64,000 nt of DNA, from NCBI RefSeq assembly GCF_021462285.1, contig NZ_CP082787.1, positions 1 through 64,000 of the forward strand, in the 5' to 3' direction. The notes under the pieces are model-generated. The model saw only the letters and a list, made by a program, of their open reading frames with translations. It had not been told where the DNA came from and did not search any database. Made by a program: the position numbers and the translations under genes. Of this stretch, positions 41,545-49,010 are shown in pieces (the stretch's first letter is position 1; every line of letters begins with the position of its first letter). Source of the stretch: Serratia entomophila. GTDB taxonomy: Bacteria; Pseudomonadota; Gammaproteobacteria; Enterobacterales; Enterobacteriaceae.

Positions 41545-44500
41545 ATGAGAAGACTTGCAGGCAAGAATAAACCAGCGTCGACGCCGTCATGGAAACTTAA
41601 TGCCCTGCTGTGCGGGCTGTTGGCGGCCGGCTTCGCGCAGGCTGCGCCGCATGAGCCGGGCGGCAAGGCGGGCGATCCGGCCAGCTGGCGCAGCGATGAG
41701 TTTAACGCCAACTGGGGGCTGGGGGCGATCCACGCCGACGAGGCTTACGCCGCCGGTTATACCGGCAAAGGGCAGAAGGTGGGGATATTGGATACCCCGG
41801 TCAACCGTCATCCGGAATTCGCCGGTGACGGCAAGCTGATCAACGTCGTCACCGAGGGCTATCGCGCCTATACCGATCCGCACCGGCCGGGAATTAACGC
41901 CGGCGATCGTTTTTACTTCGACGGTACTTTCCACTTCTACAGCGGAGCAACGCTGAGCAATCACGGGGTGCACGTGGCGGGGATCAGCGCCGCCAACCGC
42001 GACGGCGTCGGCATGCACGGCGTGGCTTTCGACTCGCAGGTGATCAGCGTCGATAACGACAACGACGGCCCGGCCTACGGCGAGTTTCTCGGTCTGGACG
42101 GCGCCGTCACCAACGCCGGCTGGCAGGCGATGATCAACAACGGCGTACGGGTGATCAACAACAGCTGGGGCGTCAGCATTCCCGACATCCTGTCCGACGG
42201 CGGGCGGGATCCGAATGCGCTGCACTTTGAGCTGAAGGATGCGCAGGAACAGTTCGATCAGGTCAAGCCGCTGCTGGGCAGCCTGGCGGGCGCCGGTTAT
42301 CAGGGAGCAATAGATGCGGCGCGCAAAAATATTCTGGTGCTGTTCGCCGCCGGCAACGACGGTAACTATAACCAGCCGGATGTGATCAGCGGGCTGGCCT
42401 ATTTCGTGCCGGATATCGCGCCAAACTGGCTGTCGGTGGCCAGCGTGGCGCAGGATGCGGCGTCGACCAACAGCGTGCCTTATAGCATCAGCGCTTTCTC
42501 TTCCCGCTGCGGCTATACCGCCAGCTTCTGCGTCGCGTCGCCGGGCAGCAAAATCTACAGCACCGTGGCCAACGGTTCCGACCCGGCGAACCTGGTCTCG
42601 GACTACGGCAACAAAAACGGCACCTCGATGGCGACGCCGCATGTCACCGGCGCGGTGGCGGTGTTGCTGCAGCGCTTCCCGTACATGACCTCAGCGCAGA
42701 TTGCCGACGTGCTGAAAACCACCGCTACCGACATGGGCGCGCCGGGCATCGACGCGCTGTACGGCTGGGGGATGATCAACCTGGGTAAGGCGATCAACGG
42801 CCCGGGCATGTTTTATACCGTCGAGGATATTCCCACCGAGTTCCGCATCCCGGATCCGGCCGGCGTGGCTTATGGCTCCTCGCAGTTTATCGCCAATATC
42901 CCGGGGCTTGGCGCCGAGGTGGATGCGGGCACGCTGCACGCCAGAAAGTGTGACGATATTCATTGCGCGCTGGAAGTCTATTCCAACGATATCTCCGGCC
43001 ACGGCGGCCTGACCAAGGAGGGCCAGGGGGCGCTGGTGCTGACCGGCGCCAACACCTATTCCGGGCCGACCCAGGTTAACGCCGGCCTGCTGGCGGTCAA
43101 CGGCTCGGTGGCGTCGGACGTCAGCGTGCAGGGCAGCGGCACTCTCGGCGGTTCCGGCAGCGTCGGCTCGCTGGCGGTCCATCGCGGCGGCACGGTGGCG
43201 CCGGGCAACTCGATAGGCACCCTCAGCGTGGCCAACAACCTCAGCTTCGAGCCGGGTTCGCGCTACGCGGTGGAAGTGGGGCCGAACGGCCAGAGCGATC
43301 GGATCGTCACCGGCGGATCGGCGACGATCGGCGGCGGCGAGGTGGCGGTCTCGCTGGAGAACAGCGGCAACCTGCTGTCGCAAAGCGAGGCGCGCAGCCT
43401 GCTGGGCCAGCAGTACAACATCCTGAGCGCCCAGCAGGGGGTGAGCGGGCGGTTTGATGCGGTGGCGCCGAACTACCTGTTCCTCGGCACCGGCCTGAGC
43501 TATCGGCCGAACCAGGTGACGCTGAGCGTCGGGCGCAACGACACCGCCTTCGCCAGCGTGGCGCAGACGCAGAACGAACGCGCGGTGGCGGCGGCGGCGG
43601 ATGCGCTGGCGGCGGGCAACCCGGTGTACGAGAGCATTTTGAACAGCGACACGGCGGGCGAAGCGCGGCAGGCGTTCCGTCAGCTGTCGGGGCAGATCCA
43701 TGCGGACATCGCCTCGGCGCTGGTGAACGACAGCCGCTACCTGCGCGAGGCGCTGAACGGGCGGCTGCGGCAGGCGGCAGGGCTGGCGGCGTCGCCGGAG
43801 ATCAAGGCGGACGAGGGCGGCGCCTGGGCGCAGCTGCTGGGCGCCTGGGACCATGCGTCGGGTGACGCCAACGCGACGGGGTATCAGGCATCGACCTACG
43901 GTGTGCTGCTGGGGCTGGATTCGGCGCTGGCGGACGACTGGCGGCTGGGGGTGGCGACGGGGTACACCCGCACGTCGCTGGACGGCGGCTACGGCTCGGA
44001 CGCGGACAGCGACAACTACCACCTGGCGACGTACGGCAGCAGGCAGTTCGGGGCGCTGGCGCTGCGGGGCGGGGCCAGCTACACCTGGCATCGCATCGAC
44101 ACCGCGCGCTCGGTGAATTACGGCCTGCAGTCGGATCGTGAGACGGCGAAGTACAGCGCCCGCACCGAGCAGGCGTTCGTGGAAGCGGGCTACAGCGTGC
44201 CGGCGGGCGGGGTGAACCTGGAGCCGTTCGCCAACCTGGCATACATCAACTTCAAGAACAACGGCATCGCGGAAGACGGCGGCGCGGCGGCGCTGCACGG
44301 CGACAAACAGCATACCGAGGCGACGGTGTCGACGCTGGGGCTGCGTGCGGACACTCAATGGCAGGCGGGGAAAAGCACCGAGGTGGCGCTGCGCGGGGAG
44401 CTGGGCTGGCAGCATCAGTACGGTGAGCGGGAGCGGGGCACCGGGCTGAGCTTCAACGGCGGCAACGCGCCGTTCGTGGTGAACAGCGTGCCGGTGTCGC

Positions 44501-44637
44501 GCGACGGAATGGTGCTGAAGGCGGGCGTGGAGGTGGCGGTGGAGCAGAACGCCACGCTGTCGCTGGGTTACGGCGGGCTGCTGTCGCAGAACCACCAGGA
44601 CAACAGCGTCAACGCCGGGTTCGTCTGGCGCTTCTAG
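41545..44637 (+). CDS. Subtilisin-type autotransporter serine protease, copy 2
   Basis: A 1030-aa paralogue of the preceding gene, 63 bp downstream. The signal peptide ends near residue 33 (GLLAAGFAQA). The S8 triad is D83 (GILDTPV), H140 (SNHGVHVAG) and S361 (GTSMATPH). The linker and the barrel match copy 1 almost exactly. The protease domain differs by many substitutions and a few short indels, so specificity may differ. Two SSP homologues (ssp-h1, ssp-h2) have been reported from S. marcescens; these genes may be those, but assignment needs alignment. AAGGG precedes the ATG. Confidence 0.93.
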   Translation: MRRLAGKNKPASTPSWKLNALLCGLLAAGFAQAAPHEPGGKAGDPASWRSDEFNANWGLGAIHADEAYAAGYTGKGQKVGILDTPVNRHPEFAGDGKLINVVTEGYRAYTDPHRPGINAGDRFYFDGTFHFYSGATLSNHGVHVAGISAANRDGVGMHGVAFDSQVISVDNDNDGPAYGEFLGLDGAVTNAGWQAMINNGVRVINNSWGVSIPDILSDGGRDPNALHFELKDAQEQFDQVKPLLGSLAGAGYQGAIDAARKNILVLFAAGNDGNYNQPDVISGLAYFVPDIAPNWLSVASVAQDAASTNSVPYSISAFSSRCGYTASFCVASPGSKIYSTVANGSDPANLVSDYGNKNGTSMATPHVTGAVAVLLQRFPYMTSAQIADVLKTTATDMGAPGIDALYGWGMINLGKAINGPGMFYTVEDIPTEFRIPDPAGVAYGSSQFIANIPGLGAEVDAGTLHARKCDDIHCALEVYSNDISGHGGLTKEGQGALVLTGANTYSGPTQVNAGLLAVNGSVASDVSVQGSGTLGGSGSVGSLAVHRGGTVAPGNSIGTLSVANNLSFEPGSRYAVEVGPNGQSDRIVTGGSATIGGGEVAVSLENSGNLLSQSEARSLLGQQYNILSAQQGVSGRFDAVAPNYLFLGTGLSYRPNQVTLSVGRNDTAFASVAQTQNERAVAAAADALAAGNPVYESILNSDTAGEARQAFRQLSGQIHADIASALVNDSRYLREALNGRLRQAAGLAASPEIKADEGGAWAQLLGAWDHASGDANATGYQASTYGVLLGLDSALADDWRLGVATGYTRTSLDGGYGSDADSDNYHLATYGSRQFGALALRGGASYTWHRIDTARSVNYGLQSDRETAKYSARTEQAFVEAGYSVPAGGVNLEPFANLAYINFKNNGIAEDGGAAALHGDKQHTEATVSTLGLRADTQWQAGKSTEVALRGELGWQHQYGERERGTGLSFNGGNAPFVVNSVPVSRDGMVLKAGVEVAVEQNATLSLGYGGLLSQNHQDNSVNAGFVWRF
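42985..44634 (+). repeat. Near-identical 1.65-kb repeat, copy 2
   Basis: Partner of 39829-41478 in direct orientation, the two copies being 3156 bp apart start to start. Recombination between them would delete one protease domain and leave a hybrid gene. Confidence 0.9.
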
Positions 44638-44662
44638 TTTTATAGTGCAGTTCTCTTCTGTT

Positions 44663-44696
44663 AACGGAGCCGGCATGCCGGCTCCGTTTTTATTTG
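44663..44696 (+). terminator. Autotransporter terminator
   Basis: ACGGAGCCGGC-AT-GCCGGCTCCGT is an almost loopless palindrome followed by TTTTATTTG, 26 nt after the second autotransporter stop. Confidence 0.93.
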
Positions 44697-44758
44697 TCGC
44701 GGTGGCGATCCTGGGGAGAGTACGTATGATGGCGGGCGGAGATGGGCGGTACAGGCGC

Positions 44759-44792
44759 AATAAAAAACCGGGACCCTTGCGGATCCCGGCTC
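44759..44792 (-). terminator. Terminator-like hairpin with T-run on the minus strand
   Basis: On the minus strand GCCGGGATCC-GCAA-GGGTCCCGG (one mismatch) is followed by TTTTTTATT. No gene on the minus strand ends here, so the transcript it would stop is unknown. Confidence 0.6.
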
Positions 44793-44971
44793 AAAAGCGG
44801 GTAAAACAGATTGGTGCTAAAAGCTCAAACCTGGTTTGCCTGCTAACCGAATTGATGAATACATCCTTTCAGCCGCGGCAATCGGAATGAGTTTCCCTGG
44901 TGTTATTATGGTTATTATCAAAAATCGTTCTGGTATTATTTTTTATAGTGTATTGCTGTATGTCTCTTTTG

Positions 44972-45000
44972 ATACCATGTTTGACTATAGAACATGGTAT
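44972..45000. promoter_or_regulatory. 29-bp inverted repeat upstream of the BetR-type regulator
   Basis: ATACCATGTT and AACATGGTAT are perfect 10-bp arms around TGACTATAG, 113 bp before the regulator start. It could be an operator for autoregulation or a leader hairpin. The rest of 44793-45113 is AT-rich and without genes. Confidence 0.6.
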
Positions 45001-45113
45001 GTCAAGCAACGTTTTTAACGCATAATTGCATGGGATGCCAGTTTTAGTGGGGGCTTCTTCACCACAAATAATCAAAACGACTGATAAATCAGCAAAAAAA
45101 ATCGAAGGAACAA

Positions 45114-45965
45114 ATGGATAACAATCATCAAAAATTCGATTCACAGTCGATTGCAAACCGGGTCAGGGAGCTGTTTTTACATTACGGGATTGGTAAACGT
45201 CAGCACGCCAAAGAGCTCAGCCGCATTCTGGCGCTGAGTTTTTCGCATGCGCACCGAAAATTGAAAGGGCAAAGCCCGTGGACGCTGGAGCAGATCAACA
45301 GCGTCGCCGCCGCGTTGGGAGAGACGCCGGCGGCCATCGTCGATATGGACGCGGAACATGACACGCCGGAACAAACTATGGCGCAGGATGCCATCTTTTT
45401 TGTCGGTGGGGTAGCGATCCCCTGCGTGGGGCATATTGGTGACGAACTGGCGGCCGGGCGCATGTCGGAGTTCGTTGCGCTGCGTGCGGAGCAGCAATGG
45501 CATATCTACCGTACCGAGGATGCGCCGTCCGGCAACTACCGCCGCGTCGACCTGATCGAGATCCGCCCCGGCAATAACGATGACGAACGGCTGAGCATCG
45601 CGGTGCTGGACGACTCCCATCCGGCGGCCGATGAGCTGGCGAAATACCTCGTCAGCCGAGGATTCAACGCGGTGGCGTTCTATGACGTCAGCAGTTTCTG
45701 CCAGGCGCTGCAGCAAAGCCTGTTCGATGGCTATGTGGTTGACTGGCTGATTGGTGATGAAACGGCGGATAAATGCATCGAGGTGATCCGCGCTTCCGAT
45801 AACCCGGATGCGCCAGTGCTGGTGTTGACCGGGGAACTGGGTACCGATCGGCGTGAGTCTGAAATAGCCAAAGCGATGCGCGACTACGACGTGCTTGGGC
45901 CATATGAAAAACCGGTGCGGCTTCATGTGATAGAAGCCGCCCTGCAGCGCTGTTTTAATCTTTAG
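45114..45965 (+). CDS. BetR-domain response regulator
   Basis: A 283-aa protein with an N-terminal BetR-type helix-turn-helix domain (about 1-95; KRQHAKELSRILALSFSHAHRK) and a C-terminal receiver domain (about 158-283). Receiver residues look intact: acidic pair in VLDDSHP, phospho-acceptor Asp in GYVVDWLIG, Thr in VLVLTG and Lys in YEKPVR. The order DNA-binding then receiver is the reverse of the usual response regulator. It converges on the hybrid kinase gene with an 11-bp overlap, so that kinase is the probable partner. AAGGA lies before the ATG. Target genes are unknown. Confidence 0.85.
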   Translation: MDNNHQKFDSQSIANRVRELFLHYGIGKRQHAKELSRILALSFSHAHRKLKGQSPWTLEQINSVAAALGETPAAIVDMDAEHDTPEQTMAQDAIFFVGGVAIPCVGHIGDELAAGRMSEFVALRAEQQWHIYRTEDAPSGNYRRVDLIEIRPGNNDDERLSIAVLDDSHPAADELAKYLVSRGFNAVAFYDVSSFCQALQQSLFDGYVVDWLIGDETADKCIEVIRASDNPDAPVLVLTGELGTDRRESEIAKAMRDYDVLGPYEKPVRLHVIEAALQRCFNL

Positions 45966-47739
45966 AAGGGAATACCTCGGCCAGGGCGCTCGACAGCGCA
46001 TCCAGTCGCACGGGTTTCATCAGGTAATTGTCGAACAGCGCCCGCTGTTCGGCAGACAGCTGTTCCGGGGTATAGGCGCTGATGCCGATAATCGGCACGT
46101 GGCGGTTGGGCCCCCGGCGGTTACGCAGCTGTTTGGCCAGGGCGGCGCCATCGATGCCCGGCATCTGCAGGTCCAACAGCAGGGCGTCATAGGGGCGGCG
46201 CAGCAGTTTTTGCAGCGCCCGCTCCGGCGAGTCGCACAGCTCGTGCGGGTAACCGAGCTTGTCCAGCAGCGCCGCAAAGGCGTCGCCTACCGATTTGTTA
46301 TCGTCGACCACCAACACATGCTGCGGTTTTTGCGGCTGCGGGGGGTGAGATGCGGCCTGTTCGTCGCTCTCTTCCTCCTCGCTGATCTCCACGGGAATGC
46401 TGACGATAAAGGTGCTGCCCTTTTTGATTTCGCTATACACCGTAATGGTGCCGTTAAGCAGCGTCACCAGGCCATGCACGATCGCCAACCCCATGCCGAC
46501 GCCGGCGTATTGTTTGGTGTGCGACTGATCCAACTGGGTGAACGGCTTGAAGATTTGATCGAGCTTTTCTTTCTCGATGCCGATACCTGTGTCGGTCACC
46601 TCGATAATCAACGAACTGCCGCCGGGCTGGCGGCGCAGGCAGCTGTGCAGGGTAATGCTGCCGCTCTCGGTATATTTGTAGGCGTTGGTCAGCAGGTTGA
46701 CGATAATCTGCCGAATGCGCAGCGGATCGGAATAGACCTGCGAATGGCTGCATTCCACCTCGCAGCTCAGCTTGACCTGCTCTTTGCGCGTCAGCATGGC
46801 GATTTCGTTGGCCGTCTCGCCGATCAGCTTCTGTGCGTCGAACGGCACGATGCGTAATTCCATCATGCCGCTGTCCAGGTGGGCGTAGTCGGTCAGGTCT
46901 TTCATCTGGCTTTCGATTTGCTGTGCGGCGGTCTCCAGCCGCAGGAAGGTATCCGCATGTTCAGCCGAGACCCGGGTATTCACCAACACGTCGATGGCGG
47001 ACATGATGCTCTGCAAAGAGGTGCGCAGTTCGTGGCCAATCGCGCCCAGAAAGGCGTTTTTGGTTCGGGTGGCTTTTTCCGCTTCGATAGCCTTGGCCTG
47101 CTGCCGGATAGTCAGGCGCTGTTGGCGCAAGACTATCAGGGTGATGGCAATCAGCGCGATCACCGAGAACATGACGATCACCAGCCCATAGAAAATAATG
47201 TGCCGTTTCTCGATATAGTCTTCATAGGCCAGGGTGCGCTGCTTCACTTCGGCGTGATCGGTGAGGTTGGCCATTTCGATGGCGTAGGGTTTGATGCGCT
47301 GCATGCCTTGGGAAATCAGGTTAAAGTCAATCCGTGGGCTGTCCAGCAGCTTGTCAATCCGGTCCATCTGCTCGCGCATATTTTTGATCACCTCCGGGTA
47401 GCCTGGCTCGGCGTACAATCGCTGAGTGGATTCGGAGACGGTTTCCAGCACGTAAAAGCGCGAGTAGAGTATTTCAAACTTCAGCCGCAGATCTTCACTG
47501 CTGACCTTCGGCGCGTTTTTCTGCTGTTCAACCAGCGTTTCGAATTCGGCCAGTTTGATGGCGAATTTGGCGATCGACCAGGAGTAGTTTTCCTGCGTGC
47601 CGGCGATGGCATACAGCCCTTTCTTGGACAGGGTGGCGCTGTAGTAATACAGCGTTACCGTCGAGGCCACCAGGAACAACGCGGCGAAGATGGCCGGGAT
47701 CGCCAGCCTGCCGCCGCTTTTAAAACTTGTCAGCTTCAT
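45955..47739 (-). CDS. Hybrid sensor histidine kinase
   Basis: A 594-aa inner-membrane kinase. TM1 (about 12-33) and TM2 (about 181-204) enclose a helical periplasmic sensor. A dimerisation domain follows with H236 (FLGAIGHELRTS), then an ATPase with N box NLLTNAYKYT (349-357), DTGIGIE and GMGLAIV. An acidic linker leads to a C-terminal receiver with D523 (LLLDLQMPG). There is no Hpt domain, so phosphate may pass through an outside Hpt or directly. Its ATG overlaps the stop of the upstream periplasmic gene (ATGA), so the two are translated together. Confidence 0.9.
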   Translation of the reverse strand: MKLTSFKSGGRLAIPAIFAALFLVASTVTLYYYSATLSKKGLYAIAGTQENYSWSIAKFAIKLAEFETLVEQQKNAPKVSSEDLRLKFEILYSRFYVLETVSESTQRLYAEPGYPEVIKNMREQMDRIDKLLDSPRIDFNLISQGMQRIKPYAIEMANLTDHAEVKQRTLAYEDYIEKRHIIFYGLVIVMFSVIALIAITLIVLRQQRLTIRQQAKAIEAEKATRTKNAFLGAIGHELRTSLQSIMSAIDVLVNTRVSAEHADTFLRLETAAQQIESQMKDLTDYAHLDSGMMELRIVPFDAQKLIGETANEIAMLTRKEQVKLSCEVECSHSQVYSDPLRIRQIIVNLLTNAYKYTESGSITLHSCLRRQPGGSSLIIEVTDTGIGIEKEKLDQIFKPFTQLDQSHTKQYAGVGMGLAIVHGLVTLLNGTITVYSEIKKGSTFIVSIPVEISEEEESDEQAASHPPQPQKPQHVLVVDDNKSVGDAFAALLDKLGYPHELCDSPERALQKLLRRPYDALLLDLQMPGIDGAALAKQLRNRRGPNRHVPIIGISAYTPEQLSAEQRALFDNYLMKPVRLDALSSALAEVFPSKD

Positions 47740-48230
47740 TTAATCACTATCCTGTCGACCTGCCAGATAAAGCGCGAGTTGTATAACGGCGAATTCAACT
47801 CGGGCCCGGCGGCATCCCTTGGGTAAACTAAAAATAACGGGCCGAAGTTTCTGATCTTCAGCATTTCTCCGTCCATTTTGTAAGCCAGAATCATGTTGTA
47901 CTTTTCAACGTCGGACAGCGGCACGTCGATGTAATAGTCATTCAGCGCATAAAAGGTCAGCGTGCTGCCCTTGGCGCCGACGCGGGCCAGAATATCCGCC
48001 ACCGCGATGCCTTCAAACTTTCTCTGCGGCGTCCAGGAGGTGGAGGTGGTGATGCTGTGTACCGGCATGGCCAATAATTGTTTATCGGTAAATAAATAGC
48101 TTTTTTTTGCCGGGTCGGTCACGTTGTCGATTTTTCCCGCCACTTCCAGCGTGAAACTCAACGCGCTGGCCTGGACGATAACCAGGGCCACGCAGGCTAA
48201 CGTGATGTTTTTGAACAGCTTGAACAGCAT
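47736..48230 (-). CDS. Periplasmic molybdopterin-fold (SUOX-like) accessory protein
   Basis: A 164-aa protein with a signal peptide (LACVALVIVQASALS) and an oxidoreductase molybdopterin-binding-like fold (TWTPQRKFEGIAV-type segment SWTPQRKFEGIAV, DYYIDVPLSD, LVYPRD). The conserved cysteine that binds molybdenum in true SUOX enzymes is not evident, so a ligand-binding role is likely. Being coupled to the kinase, it is probably the extracytoplasmic input subunit. The signal is unknown. Confidence 0.75.
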   Translation of the reverse strand: MLFKLFKNITLACVALVIVQASALSFTLEVAGKIDNVTDPAKKSYLFTDKQLLAMPVHSITTSTSWTPQRKFEGIAVADILARVGAKGSTLTFYALNDYYIDVPLSDVEKYNMILAYKMDGEMLKIRNFGPLFLVYPRDAAGPELNSPLYNSRFIWQVDRIVIK

Positions 48231-48559
48231 CGATATTCTCCAAAAGCGCGGATGCTTACCTGAGTACCGCTAATTTATCAGGCAAAATAATGGCAGAAAA
48301 TGCGGGGTTGTGTCGAAGGGAATGTCGATGGCGCACATAAAATGCCGGCGATGGAGAACACCGGCCCGGTCGCGGTGGCACCGTCGGGGAAAAGCTGAGA
48401 GCAAGCGGCCAGGTTTTGTCCTGGTTAATAAGCGGATTGATTGAAGAATCGCGATCGTTATATTGCGATGCGCCCGGAAAAAATATTGCCTTTCTCTTTA
48501 TGAAAATAAAATCTACGGAAAAAACGAGTGAGCCTGAAAGCGTTTGAGTCTGCAGGGTA

Positions 48560-48625
48560 AGATAAAAAAGCCCTATAAATATAGGGCAAAGACACACAAC
48601 AACACCAGGGAAAACTTTAGTGTAT
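48560..48625 (-). ncRNA. Candidate small RNA ending in a strong terminator
   Basis: On the minus strand a consensus -10 TATAAT (48636-48631) precedes about 65 nt ending in GCCCTATA-TT-TATAGGGC and TTTTTTAT (terminator 48563-48592). No good -35 is visible and no reading frame fits. It is proposed only from promoter-like and terminator-like signals. Confidence 0.35.
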
Positions 48626-48951
48626 CTTATATTATAGGCATCTAATTATATATATTATTTTGGCATATATTTATTTCAATCGGCGCTTGGTTTATAATCA
48701 ATATAAAATTCAATAGATTATGAGTTTCCTCACTCCGGGGTGGCGGCTGACCCATGCCGGATGATTCGTGAGTTAACTTTGAGCTGCATTAACATGATGC
48801 AAATATGCATCAGTACAATGCGCTTTTATGCATTAAAAAAAGGCTGCCGTTCGTTTATTGTTCAGATGCGACTAATGCTCATTGTTATTGATTTTAAGCC
48901 AATGCCAGGGCTTTTACGGCATCAGGGAATACCAGAAATAGAAAATAAAAG

Positions 48952-48984
48952 ATGAGGCCGCTACCTCCGGCCTCATTTTTATTA
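48952..48984. terminator. Terminator after the DUF4214 gene (bidirectional)
   Basis: ATGAGGCCG and CGGCCTCAT with a CTACCTC loop, followed by TTTTATT on plus and CTTTTATTTT on minus. It lies 27 nt past the DUF4214 stop. Confidence 0.88.
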
Positions 48985-49010
48985 AAAACGGGAATAAGCG
49001 CGTTTTATTA

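Larger units (their letters stand above)
48231..49010. other. AT-rich intergenic region between the kinase operon and the DUF4214 gene
   Basis: About 780 bp without a supported protein gene. It contains a minus-strand terminator with a possible short transcript, a 16-bp palindrome GATGCA-AATA-TGCATC at 48796-48811 among several ATGCAT-like repeats, and the DUF4214 terminator. 48620-48720 is extremely AT-rich. Confidence 0.55.

Noticed and set aside
38796-44637. CRISPR arrays or short tandem repeats in the window
   Set aside because: No regularly spaced direct repeats were seen. The only large repeat is the duplicated 3' part of the autotransporter genes.
39481-44760. Very long minus-strand frames (over 660 codons) opposite both autotransporters
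   Set aside because: They are antisense shadows of GC-rich coding sequence. Arginine/histidine/glutamine-rich composition, no SD, and the sense strand has clear domains and catalytic residues.
44891-48615. A shared TTTCCCTGGTGTT-type 13-mer in inverted orientation on both sides of the BetR/kinase locus (44892-44904 and 48601-48614)
   Set aside because: A 13-mer pair is expected by chance in a window of this size, distances to the genes differ, and no flanking conservation was seen.
48740-48955. 71-codon plus-strand frame before the DUF4214 terminator
   Set aside because: No ribosome site, no recognisable similarity, and it spans repeats of ATGCAT type; treated as noncoding.
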